A stretch of DNA of 64,000 nucleotides from Microbacterium atlanticum (GCF_015277815.1 NZ_CP063813.1:2542001-2606000), one strand, 5' to 3'. Shown: positions 16,117 through 25,085, counted from the stretch's first letter. The notes: generated by a model not told the origin, from the letters alone. A program made the numbers and translations.

Positions 16117-16440
16117 GTGGGCAAGTTCATCTACGAAAGCAGCATCCGGACGGACTTCGACGACCGGGTGCTCTCGCACCTCCAGGTGGCGATCGGGACG
16201 AAGCTCCGACGCAATGAGCCCTTCTTCTTCACCTGGCAGGGCGACCTCAGCACGGGCGGCGGCCGGACCACGGTGTGGGTGCACTCGGGAGCGAGCCTGG
16301 TCTTCAACTACTACGGCGGGCGCCCGGCGAGCATCAACCGCGCCTGGCTCGAGGCGCTGATGCGCACGGCCAACTCCCCGAGCGGGCTGTTCGTGGTCTC
16401 AGAACCGCCGGACGAAGGCGGCGCCGAGCCGATAGGGTGA
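16117..16440 (+). CDS. DUF7882 family protein (paralogue 2)
   Basis: The 107-residue protein aligns with the product at 12376 over almost its full length (KLRR, GGR-T-W-H, AN-SG motifs) but has no acidic tail. I chose GTG 16117, preceded by CAGGGAG. It lies 65 bp upstream of a cupin gene and may be co-transcribed with it. No enzymatic motif is visible and the function is unknown. Confidence 0.72.
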   Translation: MGKFIYESSIRTDFDDRVLSHLQVAIGTKLRRNEPFFFTWQGDLSTGGGRTTVWVHSGASLVFNYYGGRPASINRAWLEALMRTANSPSGLFVVSEPPDEGGAEPIG

Positions 16441-16505
16441 GGCTGGTGCAGACCCGCGGAACCGCAGGTAGACTCCGGCCAGCGCAGGCGATGGAGGCGA
16501 TGCAC

Positions 16506-16841
16506 ATGGACGGCACCGATCTGGCCGACCTGATCGACGAGCTGGCGGCCAAGGCGCGAAGCGCCTCGAGCGGCCGCGCGGCGCGCACCATCCGGGGCGG
16601 CCACGAGAACGCGCTGCGGGAGACCGTCATCGCGCTGCGGGCCGGACACGAGCTCGCCGAGCACGAGGCGCCCCACGAAGCGACGCTGCAGGTGCTCCGC
16701 GGGCGGGTGCGTCTCCTCGCCGGCGCCGACGCGTGGGAGGGCTCGGAAGGGGACCATCTCACCGTCCCGGCGGCACGGCACAGCCTCGAGGCGCTGGAGG
16801 ACGCGGTGGTGCTGCTCACCGTGTCGAACCGCATCCCCTGA
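16506..16841 (+). CDS. Small cupin-domain protein
   Basis: The 111-residue protein is a single cupin: 'HELAEHEAPHEATLQVLRGRVRL' (about 50-72) carries the HXH-type start, and 'GDHLTVPAARHSLEALED' (about 84-100) the second motif. Such single cupins bind a metal and often protect or sense small molecules. ATG 16506 has GGAGG eight bases upstream; ATGs at 16491 and 16500 are in frame. Substrate unknown. Confidence 0.8.
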   Translation: MDGTDLADLIDELAAKARSASSGRAARTIRGGHENALRETVIALRAGHELAEHEAPHEATLQVLRGRVRLLAGADAWEGSEGDHLTVPAARHSLEALEDAVVLLTVSNRIP

Positions 16842-16879
16842 GCCGGTCCGCCGCGTGAGGCCGCGGCATCCGCCCTCCT

Positions 16880-17381
16880 TCATGCGAGTCCTGTCACCGA
16901 GACGCCGAGCCATTCCGCGAGCTCCCCGATCTCGGCGCGGACCATCTCGGACTCCTCCGGTTCGAGCGGCCAGAACCCGTGCACCGCGTCGACCCGCAGG
17001 ACCGCGCGCTCGCGGTCGACCTCCGCATCCAGCATGCCGCCGAACCGATCGCCATCGCCGGCTGCTGTCCCGCTGGGGCCACCGGCGCATCGCCGGCAGC
17101 ATGAGCGGCAGTACACTCGTCGGCCGGAAGGCCCCGTCGAACTCGAACAGGAGTCGGTCGTCCTCGACGGCCTTGCGAAGCTGAACCGGCTCGTACGACC
17201 AGCCGATCCGCGACCACAGCACGGTGTGTTCGCACGGCGCGATCGTCGACGTCGGGTCGATCTTGATATGGCCGAGCTGCTCGGCGACCTCCACGACGTC
17301 GCCGGGCCTGTCGGCGTCCAGCAGCTGCGCGCGCACGACGATCCGGCGCGCCTCCTCCCGGGTGAGGCGGTGAGGCGTCAC
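16880..17381 (-). pseudogene. Broken winged-helix DNA glycosylase (YcaQ/AlkZ family), internal deletion and frameshift
   Basis: YcaQ/AlkZ proteins of about 350-400 residues unhook interstrand crosslinks and alkylated bases. Here the first ~110 codons read like the family N-terminus ('LTREEARRIVVRAQLLDADRP', 'HIKIDPTSTIAPCEHTVLWSR'). The frame then changes near 17040-17065 and the last ~60 codons read like its C-terminus ('LDAEVDRERAVLRVDAVHGFWP'). The ~200 or more residues between, which include the catalytic region, are missing. The GTG start overlaps the upstream reductase stop (GTGA), so the gene was once coupled to it. Confidence 0.75.
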
Positions 17382-17986
17382 GGTGTCGGCGGTCCCACGA
17401 CCCGATAGCGCACGTGGGTGACGAGGGACGTGGACCGGCCGGCGATCTGCTCGAGCGCGATCGGGCCCACGCCTTCGAGCGGCCGAAGACCCGCCCCGAT
17501 CACGCTCGGGGAGATCTGCAGCGCGAGCTCGTCGATGAGGCCGGCCGCGAGGTACGCGTTGGTCGTCGAGGGTCCGCCGGCGATATGGACCGGCAGGTCG
17601 CCCGCGGCCTCGCGGGCGCGAGTGAGCGCGGCGTGGATGCCGTCGGTGACGAAGTGGAAAGTCGTGCCGCCCTCCATCTCGAGCGGCTCGCGCGGGTAGT
17701 GGGTGAGCACGAACACGGGCCGGTGGTACGGGGGGTTCGGTCCCCACCACCCCCGCCAGTCGCGGTCCCACTCGCCGCGCACCGGACCGAACATGTTGCG
17801 GCCCATGACGTACGCGCCGGCGCCGAGGATCGCCTCGATCTCGGGTCGGTTCTCGTCGGGCGCCTCGAACATCCACCGGTGCAGCGCGTTCTCCGGCACA
17901 TCGCCGAACGGCCGCTCCTCGGTCTGGTTGTGGCCGGCGCCGACCCCGTCCAGCGAGATCGACATGGTGGCGATGACGGGTGACAT
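17378..17986 (-). CDS. Dihydrofolate reductase / RibD C-terminal-like protein
   Basis: The 202-residue protein matches the RibD C-terminal family: 'MSISLDGVGAG' at the start, 'GAYVMGRNMFGP' near 55-66, 'FVLTHYPREPL' near 92-102, and 'HIAGGPSTTNAYLAAGLIDEL' near 133-153. These are NADPH-dependent reductase folds of mostly unknown substrate, common in actinobacteria. Its TGA overlaps the GTG of the broken AlkZ-type gene. Confidence 0.88.
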   Translation of the reverse strand: MSPVIATMSISLDGVGAGHNQTEERPFGDVPENALHRWMFEAPDENRPEIEAILGAGAYVMGRNMFGPVRGEWDRDWRGWWGPNPPYHRPVFVLTHYPREPLEMEGGTTFHFVTDGIHAALTRAREAAGDLPVHIAGGPSTTNAYLAAGLIDELALQISPSVIGAGLRPLEGVGPIALEQIAGRSTSLVTHVRYRVVGPPTP

Positions 17987-18066
17987 GCGGACCTCCGGAT
18001 CGTGCGACGGGTTCCGGCCCCACGCTAGCGGCGGCGTCGACAGCCCGACACCCGATCAGGCATCGG

Positions 18067-19299
18067 TCAGCCCGCCCGCGCGATCAGCCGGTCGATGACC
18101 CGCGCGGTTGCCGCAGCCCCGTCCTCCTCCGCGAACGCCCGGCGCACGCGCGCGGCTGCCTCGCGGATGCCGCCGTCGGACAGCAGCCGACGCACGGCGC
18201 CCGCGAGCGCCGGCGTGCCCGCGTCACGCGGCGCCAGCGCCAGCGCGTTGCCCTGCGTCACGCACTGGTCCACATTCCACACCTGCTCGGGCTGGAGTCC
18301 CATGCCGACGAACGGGATGCCGGCGGCGCACGCGGTCTGCACCGTCCCCTGACCGCCGTGGAGGACTGCGGCATCGACGAGGCCCCCGAGGCGGTGCGCG
18401 GGAAGCAGCCCCGTCACGTGCACGTTGGGAGGCAGCTCGTCCCTGTCCTCGAGGTAGTGCGCCACCGGCGCGATGACGTTGACCGGCAGCTCTCCGAGCT
18501 GCCGGGCCACAGCGAGGGTCAGCTCCCGGCTCGCGGAAGAACCGAGGCCCACGTAGACGAGCGGCCGGTCCTGCGCGGCCAACTCCGCGACGATGGGCGG
18601 CAGGGGTGCATCGAGATGCGCGAAGATCGGCCCGACGCGCTCGTAGCCCGGCGGCAGGGTGTAGCCGTCGAGCTCCCACGGCATGACCGTGAGGAGGTTT
18701 TCGTCCGCCTCCAGCAGCGACACCACCGTCCTGAGCGGGCGGACGCCGTTGTCCTGGGCCGCGCGTGCGAATGCACGAGGCGCGAGCGGCGCGTGGTTGT
18801 AGGCCCACCGCAGCGCAGCCGTCGCAACGCGGTCCAGCAGACGCGCACCGCGGGAATCTCCGCGCACCAGGCCCAGGCGTCGCGTCTGCTCGACGTGGGG
18901 CCGCGTGAGGGCGAAGGGCACCGGGTAGACGAGCGGCACCTGCTCCGCCCGCGCCGAGATCATCGAGGTGGGGTTCGTGCCGTTGACCACCACCGCGGCA
19001 TCCGTCGAGGAGATGAGAGCCCGTTCGACGGCGACCCGCGCGGAGACCAGCGACCGTGTGTACGGGCTTCGGAGCGTCCGTCCCTGGTCGTACTTGAGCG
19101 CCTGCGCCCGCTCCGGCGGGGTGAACGCCGGCCGGCAGGCGCGGTAGTCGAAGCCCGCCTCTCCGATCAGGTGCGCGAAGTCCTGCTCGTACCCCATGAA
19201 GACGGCGTCGTGCCGCGGGTCGAGCGCACGCGCGACTTCGATCCCTCGCGTGACCTCCGCCAGGTTGAACGTGATGGGGCAGAAGAGCACCGTCGCCAT
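18067..19299 (-). CDS. Glycosyltransferase, GT1/MGT (UGT) type
   Basis: The 410-residue protein has an MGT-type N-terminal start ('VLFCPITFNLAEVTRGIEVA') and the GT-B donor-site signature near residues 314-340 ('HGGQGTVQTACAAGIPFVG', then 'EQVWNVDQC'). Such enzymes add sugars to small lipophilic acceptors. The ATG at 19299 is the first that leaves the start motif intact; longer frames overlap the divergent LLM gene at 19410. Acceptor and sugar are unknown. Confidence 0.85.
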   Translation of the reverse strand: MATVLFCPITFNLAEVTRGIEVARALDPRHDAVFMGYEQDFAHLIGEAGFDYRACRPAFTPPERAQALKYDQGRTLRSPYTRSLVSARVAVERALISSTDAAVVVNGTNPTSMISARAEQVPLVYPVPFALTRPHVEQTRRLGLVRGDSRGARLLDRVATAALRWAYNHAPLAPRAFARAAQDNGVRPLRTVVSLLEADENLLTVMPWELDGYTLPPGYERVGPIFAHLDAPLPPIVAELAAQDRPLVYVGLGSSASRELTLAVARQLGELPVNVIAPVAHYLEDRDELPPNVHVTGLLPAHRLGGLVDAAVLHGGQGTVQTACAAGIPFVGMGLQPEQVWNVDQCVTQGNALALAPRDAGTPALAGAVRRLLSDGGIREAAARVRRAFAEEDGAAATARVIDRLIARAG

Positions 19300-19409
19300 A
19301 CCGCCACCTTGGCCGATGGGCGGCCCGCCCGGAAGCGGGTGGGTAGCACCCGCGCGCCGAGGCTGCAATCCCGCGACGGCGCGGCAGCGACCGACGTAGG
19401 GTCGCGCGC

Positions 19410-20390
19410 ATGACACGATTCGGATACACGCTGATGGGCGAGCAGAGCGGGCCGCGCGAACTGGTCCGGTACGCGCAGGCGGCCGAGGACGCCGGCTTCG
19501 ACTTCGAGGTCTCCAGCGACCACTACTCGCCCTGGCTGGTGAGCCAGGGGCACTCCCCGTACGCCTGGACGGTCCTCGGCGCCGTCGCGCAGGCCACGTC
19601 GCGCGTCGAGCTGATGACCTATGTGACCTGCCCGACCATGCGCTACCACCCGGCCGTCGTCGCACAGAAGGCGGCCACGCTGCAGCTGCTCAGCGAGGGG
19701 CGGTTCCTCCTCGGGGTCGGCTCGGGTGAGAGCCTCAACGAGCATGTGGTCGGTCAGGGCTGGCCGAGCGTCGACACCCGCCAGGACATGCTGGTGGAGG
19801 CCCTCGAGATCATCCGCGCACTGCACAGCGGCGACCTGGTCACCTACGTCGGCGAGCACTTCCGGGTGGACTCCGCCCGGATCTGGGATGTGCCCGATGA
19901 GCCGGTCGAGATCGGGGTCGCGGTGTCGGGTGAGGAGGGCGTGCGGGCCTTCGCACCGCTCGGCGATCACCTGATCGCTGTCGAGCCCAAGGCCGACCTC
20001 ATCGCGCAGTGGGACGAGGCGCGCGAAGCCGAGGGCTCTCAGGCCTCTCGCAAGATCGGGCAGATCCCCGTCTCGTGGGATCCCGACAGGGATGCCGCGC
20101 TCGAGCGCGCGCACGAGCAGTTCCGCTGGTTCGCGGGCGGCTGGCCGGTCAACGCCGAGCTGCCGACGCCCGCCGGCTTCGCGGCGGCCAGCCAGTTCGT
20201 CCGGCCCGAGGACGTGGCGGAGTCGATCCCCTGCGGACCGGATCTGGATGAGCTGGCCGAGAGCGTCCGGCCGTTCCTCGACGCCGGCTTCACCGACATC
20301 GCGGTCGTCCAGATCGGTGACGAGCAGCAGGACCGCTTCCTCGCCGAGGCCGCCGGGCCGCTGCTGGAGAAGATGCGGGCTCTGCGCTGA
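19410..20390 (+). CDS. F420-dependent LLM oxidoreductase (TIGR03557-like)
   Basis: The 326-residue protein resembles F420-dependent glucose-6-phosphate dehydrogenase-type LLM enzymes: 'EDAGFDFEVSSDHYSPW' near 27-43, 'YVTCPTMRYHPAVVAQKAATL' near 70-90, and 'GRFLLGVGSGESLNEHVVG' near 97-115. These proteins use F420 rather than FMN. It is divergent from the glycosyltransferase gene and ends in a strong bidirectional terminator. Substrate unknown. Confidence 0.85.
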   Translation: MTRFGYTLMGEQSGPRELVRYAQAAEDAGFDFEVSSDHYSPWLVSQGHSPYAWTVLGAVAQATSRVELMTYVTCPTMRYHPAVVAQKAATLQLLSEGRFLLGVGSGESLNEHVVGQGWPSVDTRQDMLVEALEIIRALHSGDLVTYVGEHFRVDSARIWDVPDEPVEIGVAVSGEEGVRAFAPLGDHLIAVEPKADLIAQWDEAREAEGSQASRKIGQIPVSWDPDRDAALERAHEQFRWFAGGWPVNAELPTPAGFAAASQFVRPEDVAESIPCGPDLDELAESVRPFLDAGFTDIAVVQIGDEQQDRFLAEAAGPLLEKMRALR

Positions 20391-20393
20391 CCG

Positions 20394-20425
20394 CTCGGCC
20401 CGCCGGCTCGTGCCGGCGGGCCGAG
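20394..20425. terminator. Bidirectional terminator between convergent genes
   Basis: A perfect 14-bp stem CTCGGCCCGCCGGC / GCCGGCGGGCCGAG with loop TCGT lies between the stop of the plus-strand LLM gene (20390) and the stop of the minus-strand flavoprotein gene (20442). It can serve both transcripts. Confidence 0.8.
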
Positions 20426-20441
20426 GCCGGGCATGCCCGCG

Positions 20442-21815
20442 TCAGACCGGGTGCGCGGCGGCGAACGTGTCCTTCGGGTCGAGCCGGTGCTTCAGCTCCC
20501 GCATCCGCTCGCCGGCACTCCCGAAGCCGGCAGCCGGATCCACGCCGCCACCGTCGACGAACGTGAGCGCGAGGGCATCGGCGCGCCAGGAGTCGAGGGC
20601 GTCGATCCCGGCCCGCACGGCGGCATCCGCCCCCGGCAGGGCTTCGGGCACCGGCACGATCGCGACGGCGTGCATGAGGTACTCGCCCGCGATCGCTCCC
20701 ACCGCCCCCGCGTGCGCGGGCCGACGGGCGATCATGCCGCCGAGGTGTCGCAGCTCCGCGAAGAAGAGACCGGGCACGGCGGCCGTCGCGAGGAAGGCCT
20801 CGACGGCCTCCGGCGGCAGCTCCGAGAGGATTGAGTGGCGCGAGACGGCGGGGGTCGGTCCGGGCGGATCCATGTGGACGGTGACCAGCGCCTCCGCCGG
20901 GATGCGGCCGAACGTGTCCATCTCCGGCGCGAGATCCCGCAGCGGCGCCAGCAGCGAATCGGCGGCGGCATCCGTCTCCAGGACCGCGCCGTCGACGACG
21001 ACGACGGACCGCCCCGACAGGAAGGGGGGCAGTTCCGGCAGCGGCGGAAAGTTCATGATCCGCAGGGTCGTGGTGGCCGACTCGGGGGCAGAAGCCGTCC
21101 ACGCCGCCCACGCGTGGGAGACCTCGGCGGCGCGCGAGGCATCCCACAGCAGCATGCCCGCGAAGACGTCGGCGTAGGGCAGCAGGTCGATCTCGAGCGA
21201 GACCACCACGCCGAACGCCCCGGATCCGCCGCGGACGGCCCAGAACAGCTCCGGATTCTCGTCGGCGCTCGCGCGCACCAGGCTGCCGTCGGCCGTCACG
21301 AGCTGCACCGCCCGCACGCTGTTGACCGCGAGGCCGTGCGCGCGTCCGTAGAACGACAGCCCACCGCTGAGACAGTAGCCGGCCACCGAGACGTCTCCGG
21401 CGCTGCCGTGCGGCGCGGTCAGGCCGTGGGCCGCGGTCGCGGCCAGCACGTCGTTCCACAGCGAGCCGCCCAGCACGCGGGCGGTACGCGTCTCGGCATG
21501 GACCGTGACGCCGCGGAGCCCCGCGAGGGAGAGGAGAACGGTCTCGGACAGATCCGTGTCGGCGAGGGCACCCGCTCCGTGCCCGGTGGACTGCGGCGCG
21601 ACGCGCAGACCCGCCGCCGTGGCGGCACGGACGACGGCGACGACGTCCTCGGCGCTTCCGGGGCGCGCGATGGCGAACGGGCGCTGGTCGACCGCGACGT
21701 TCCACGGCAGGCGCGCGGCGTCGTAGCCGCTGTCGCCCTCAAGGATCACGCGGTCGCCCAGCGCCGCGCGGAGGCGATCGCCGCGCACGTCGGCGGTGAT
21801 GTCGGAAAGGGTCAT
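20442..21815 (-). CDS. FAD-linked oxidase with berberine-bridge (BBE) domain
   Basis: The 457-residue protein has the PP-loop 'APQSTGHGAGAL' with H79, the residue that binds the flavin covalently in this family, and 'VAGYCLSGGLSFYG' with C148, the position of the second (6-S-cysteinyl) bond in bicovalent flavoproteins. The C-terminus 'DPAAGFGSAGERMRELKHRLDP' resembles the BBE segment. Such enzymes oxidise sugars, alkaloids or polyketides. The ATG at 21815 faces the LuxR gene across a region with strong inverted repeats. Confidence 0.87.
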   Translation of the reverse strand: MTLSDITADVRGDRLRAALGDRVILEGDSGYDAARLPWNVAVDQRPFAIARPGSAEDVVAVVRAATAAGLRVAPQSTGHGAGALADTDLSETVLLSLAGLRGVTVHAETRTARVLGGSLWNDVLAATAAHGLTAPHGSAGDVSVAGYCLSGGLSFYGRAHGLAVNSVRAVQLVTADGSLVRASADENPELFWAVRGGSGAFGVVVSLEIDLLPYADVFAGMLLWDASRAAEVSHAWAAWTASAPESATTTLRIMNFPPLPELPPFLSGRSVVVVDGAVLETDAAADSLLAPLRDLAPEMDTFGRIPAEALVTVHMDPPGPTPAVSRHSILSELPPEAVEAFLATAAVPGLFFAELRHLGGMIARRPAHAGAVGAIAGEYLMHAVAIVPVPEALPGADAAVRAGIDALDSWRADALALTFVDGGGVDPAAGFGSAGERMRELKHRLDPKDTFAAAHPV

Positions 21816-21886
21816 GAGTGCTCCCAGGTTCGTCTCGATGCCTCGGGTGAGGGCAACGTCCACTGTCCTCGCCCGAATCGGCGCGG

Positions 21887-21936
21887 ACCATCCCAGATCC
21901 TGAGGGACTTCCCCTCCCCCAGATACCTGGGATGGT
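21887..21936. promoter_or_regulatory. Inverted-repeat operator in the divergent FAD-oxidase/LuxR promoter
   Basis: ACCATCCCAG (21887-21896) is mirrored exactly by CTGGGATGGT (21927-21936). Within the same 50 bp two short related palindromes occur: CCCAGATCCTGAGGG (21892-21906) and CCCAG-ATAC-CTGGG (21918-21931). The site lies between two divergent starts and is a good candidate for the LuxR protein encoded beside it. Confidence 0.6.
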
Positions 21937-21967
21937 GCGATCGATCGGGCGGGTGCACACTTCATCC

Positions 21968-23095
21968 ATGGCATCGGCTCTCGCCGTCGGACGTGCGCGC
22001 AGCGACATCGACGTCGTCTCGCGCGCGGGACTCCCGCTGCACAGCTTCGTGGACGAGGCGGCAGCCGCGCTCGAAGCCGTCGTGCCGTTCGTCGCCGCGT
22101 GCGTGTCGACGCTGGACCCCGCGACGACGATGGTCTCGAGCGCCCGCAAGATGGGCGAGCTCGACGGATGCAACGAGCAGGACGTCGCCTGGTCGCAGAT
22201 CGAGTACGGCAGCGACGACCCCACCTCGATCTCGGAGCTGGTGAAGACCGGCCGGCTCGTGGTGGGCCTGCACGACGCGACGCGCGGCGTGCTCGATCGC
22301 TCGGTGCGGATGTCCGACCTGCTCGTGCCCCACTTCGGATTCCACGACGAGGCGCGCGTGGTCTTCGTGGACCGCACCGGCGCGTGGGGTCACATCTCGC
22401 TGTTCCGCGGAGATGACGACGCCGCCTTCGCAGAGGACGAGCTGGAGTTCCTCGCGGCGGTCGCGCCGGCCTTCACCCGCGGCATCCGCACCGGTCTGCT
22501 CGCTCAGCTGACGCGCAGCGCCGCCCCCACGCAGACCGGGCCCGCTGTCATCGTGGTCGACGCGCACGATCGCATCGTCCAGTCCACCCCGGCGGCCCTG
22601 GCGCATCTGGCGCGGATGTCGGCCGCCCCCGGCATGGGCGATCCGCTGACGTCGGTGCAGGCGCTCGTCAGCGGCGCCCGGCGCCTCGCCCGTGGGGAGG
22701 TCGAGCGGATGCCACGCATCCGGGCACGCACCGGCGACGGCGTGTGGCTCGTGCTGCACGCCGCGCCGCTCGGGGGAGCGGGCGACCGCGCGGGCGACGT
22801 GGTCGTCACGATCGAGGAGGCGAGGCCCCAGGAGGTGATCGATCTCGTCGCGGCAGCCTTCGAGCTCACCACCCGGGAACGCGAGGTGGTGGCGGTCGTG
22901 CTGCGGGGCGCCGACACCCGGGAGATCGCCGCCGAGCTGCACCTGTCGCCGTACACCGTGCAGGACCACCTCAAGTCGATCTTCGAGAAGGCCGGCGTCG
23001 CGAGCCGCCGGGAGCTGGTCGCCCGCGTCTACTTCGACCAGTACGTGCCGCGCATGGGCGGCGACATCGGCGCGAGCGGCTGGTACACCGCCTGA
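21968..23095 (+). CDS. LuxR-family transcriptional regulator
   Basis: The 375-residue protein has a GAF-like N-terminal half, a PAS-like middle ('VIVVDAHDRIVQSTPAALAHL', near 195-215), and a C-terminal LuxR/GerE helix-turn-helix near 300-360 ('LTTREREVVAVVLRG', 'IAAELHLSPYTVQDHLKSIFEKAGV'). It has no response-regulator receiver domain. The start is ATG 21968. Its position next to the divergent FAD-linked oxidase suggests it controls that gene and itself; the inducer is unknown. Confidence 0.88.
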   Translation: MASALAVGRARSDIDVVSRAGLPLHSFVDEAAAALEAVVPFVAACVSTLDPATTMVSSARKMGELDGCNEQDVAWSQIEYGSDDPTSISELVKTGRLVVGLHDATRGVLDRSVRMSDLLVPHFGFHDEARVVFVDRTGAWGHISLFRGDDDAAFAEDELEFLAAVAPAFTRGIRTGLLAQLTRSAAPTQTGPAVIVVDAHDRIVQSTPAALAHLARMSAAPGMGDPLTSVQALVSGARRLARGEVERMPRIRARTGDGVWLVLHAAPLGGAGDRAGDVVVTIEEARPQEVIDLVAAAFELTTREREVVAVVLRGADTREIAAELHLSPYTVQDHLKSIFEKAGVASRRELVARVYFDQYVPRMGGDIGASGWYTA

Positions 23096-23148
23096 GAGCC
23101 GCGTGGGAGGCAGGTCCGCCGCGGGGGGACACGAACTACCCTCGGATC

Positions 23149-23724
23149 ATGGCGACGCAGCCCGAACCGGGGTGGTACGACGACGGCACCGGCAGGCAGC
23201 GCTGGTGGGACGGAACGCGCTGGGGTGACCAGTACATCGACCTGCGCGAGCCCGACCCGCAGCTGCGGACGGATGCCGGGCCCGTCGCCGCCGCGGCGGC
23301 ACAGGCCGGATGGTACGACGACCGCCGTGGGCGCACGCGGTGGTGGGACGGACGGCGATGGACCGGCAACGTGCGCTACAGCGGTCAGGAGCAGGACTTC
23401 GGCGGGATCGTGATCGACGGGCGCTGGGTGCACTTCGGCGAGTTGAGCGTCGCAGTAAGCGAGGTGGCGGCATCCGTGGAATCGGGTGACGTGCTGCTGC
23501 GGAGCCCGGCGTTCACCAAGGCGGCGGCCGAGCGCCGGCTGATCGGCCACGCCGGCCTCATCACGCCGCGCGTCCTCAACCGCGCGATCCACCGCGCCGC
23601 CCTCTACCTCGTCGTGCGCGGCGTGCAGGTGTGGGCGGTGCCCGTGGCCGCCGGACGCGAGGATGATGCCCGCCGATTCGCGTCGTGGGTCAACACCAGT
23701 GCGGAGCACTACCGCCACCGCTGA
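23149..23724 (+). CDS. Protein with two DUF2510 repeats
   Basis: The 191-residue protein has two tandem DUF2510 modules ('PGWYDDGTGRQRWWDGTRW' at 7-25; 'AGWYDDRRGRTRWWDGRRW' at about 53-71), a tryptophan-rich actinobacterial motif thought to mediate binding at the membrane. A mixed alpha/beta region of about 110 residues follows, with no membrane helix. DUF2510 usually precedes a membrane segment, so its soluble context here is unusual. It ends 6 bp from a convergent gene. Confidence 0.8.
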   Translation: MATQPEPGWYDDGTGRQRWWDGTRWGDQYIDLREPDPQLRTDAGPVAAAAAQAGWYDDRRGRTRWWDGRRWTGNVRYSGQEQDFGGIVIDGRWVHFGELSVAVSEVAASVESGDVLLRSPAFTKAAAERRLIGHAGLITPRVLNRAIHRAALYLVVRGVQVWAVPVAAGREDDARRFASWVNTSAEHYRHR

Positions 23725-23730
23725 GCCCGG

Positions 23731-24438
23731 TCACTCGCCGGGGAGGGTGAGCGGGAGCTCACGCTCCCGATCCCACGCCTCGGCCCAGCCGAGGCGGTCG
23801 AAGAGGCCGTCCAGCAGCATGCCGGTGAACCCCCACACCAGGTGCCCACCCGGTCCGTCTCCCACCAGGAAGCCGGGCCCTCGCCACTCCTGCCCGTCGC
23901 GGCGGATGACCGTGACGCCGCGGTTCGCGGGATCGAGGAGGTCGGCGACGGGAGCACGGAAGACGTCGGCGGACTCGGCCTCGTCCATCACACGGACCGG
24001 TGACGGATGCCGCCACCATCCGAGCACCGGGGTGACGAGGTGCCGCGAGAAGGCCAGCGGCACCTCGGTGAGCTCGCCGAGCACGTCGACGCCGGCCGGA
24101 TCGAGACCGGTCTCTTCACGGGCCTCGCGGAGCGCGGCCGCGACCGGTCCCGCGTCATCCGGGTCGATGCGGCCTCCCGGGAAGGCCACCTGGCCGGGGT
24201 GCGCGCGCAGCGTGACCGCGCGTGACAGCAGGAGCACGTCGAGGTCGCGCGAGACCGCGCAGCTCTCGGCGTCGCGGTCGCTCGGGAAGGAGTCGAGGAC
24301 GCCGAAGAGCATCAGCACGGCGGCGGGACGCGCATCCGGCTCGGGCGGAAGCTCGATCAGCGGCCGCCGATCCCCCGTGGGGTCGGCGAGGGCAGCGAGC
24401 TGCTCCCGCGCGGTCCGGGTGGTCGGTTCGACGCGCAC
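23731..24438 (-). CDS. CoA pyrophosphatase, NUDIX family
   Basis: The 235-residue hydrolase has the NUDIX box 'GGRIDPDDAGPVAAALREAR' continuing 'EETGLD' (about residues 87-112), preceded by the CoA-specific 'HPGQVAFPGG' pattern. Family members cleave CoA or acyl-CoA to phosphopantetheine and 3',5'-ADP. GTG 24438 is the likely start; longer frames give Arg/Pro-rich nonsense. It is a single gene. Confidence 0.87.
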   Translation of the reverse strand: MRVEPTTRTAREQLAALADPTGDRRPLIELPPEPDARPAAVLMLFGVLDSFPSDRDAESCAVSRDLDVLLLSRAVTLRAHPGQVAFPGGRIDPDDAGPVAAALREAREETGLDPAGVDVLGELTEVPLAFSRHLVTPVLGWWRHPSPVRVMDEAESADVFRAPVADLLDPANRGVTVIRRDGQEWRGPGFLVGDGPGGHLVWGFTGMLLDGLFDRLGWAEAWDRERELPLTLPGE

Positions 24439-24473
24439 CCGTTCAGCGTACGCCGGAGCGCCGAGGCCCCGGT

Positions 24474-25064
24474 TCAGTCGGCCGCGCGGTGACGGCGTCG
24501 CGCCGGCAGCGCCACCGCCCGCACCAGCGAGAATGCGAGCGTGCCGACCACGAGCCACGGCCCCAGGACGATGATCGGATCCAGCCAGGCGTGCTTGAGG
24601 TCGGCTCTGCCGCGTCCGAACCGCGACGCGAGGGGGCGGTGACCGCGCTCACCGAGGATCCCCGACTGCGTGAAGGGATCGTCCGGCCGGCGCGAGATCA
24701 GCGACCGCGCGTGCGCCGTCGCCGAGTCGATCCGGTCACCGACGATGAGCAGCAGCCAGTGGGCCGTCTGGCCCTCGCTGTACCGGTCGTACGCGAACCG
24801 GCGGACGCGGCCGGCGAGCCCGTGCAGCGGCTGGGCGGTCCCGAAGACGGGGGTCAGGCGCTCGTGCTCGACGGACTTCTCCCGGCCTTCCCGCCGCGGC
24901 TGGTCCTCGGGCAGGTCCCAGTGCGCTCCTGTCGCGATGCCCGGCTGCTCGCGGGGAAAGGCGGGGCGATCGGCGGGATCGAGGTCGGCGCCCCAGCCCG
25001 GGATGCGGGCGCGCAGCTCATCCGCGGTGGGAGTGCTGCCGGGCTTGTCGGATGTGTACGGCAT
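24474..25064 (-). CDS. Conserved hypothetical protein with one C-terminal membrane helix
   Basis: The 196-residue protein has a conserved-looking N-terminal part ('RIPGWGADLDPADRPAFPRE'), then 'EHERLTPVFGTAQPLHGLAG' and 'YSEGQTAHWLLLIVGDRID', and one membrane helix near 168-188 with an Arg-rich tail. I have the impression of similar proteins beside formaldehyde-dehydrogenase-like ADH genes elsewhere. Here it follows such an ADH gene by 21 bp, suggesting an operon. Function unknown. Confidence 0.75.
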   Translation of the reverse strand: MPYTSDKPGSTPTADELRARIPGWGADLDPADRPAFPREQPGIATGAHWDLPEDQPRREGREKSVEHERLTPVFGTAQPLHGLAGRVRRFAYDRYSEGQTAHWLLLIVGDRIDSATAHARSLISRRPDDPFTQSGILGERGHRPLASRFGRGRADLKHAWLDPIIVLGPWLVVGTLAFSLVRAVALPARRRHRAAD

Positions 25065-25085
25065 GGGGTTCTCCTTCGCGCGTCG

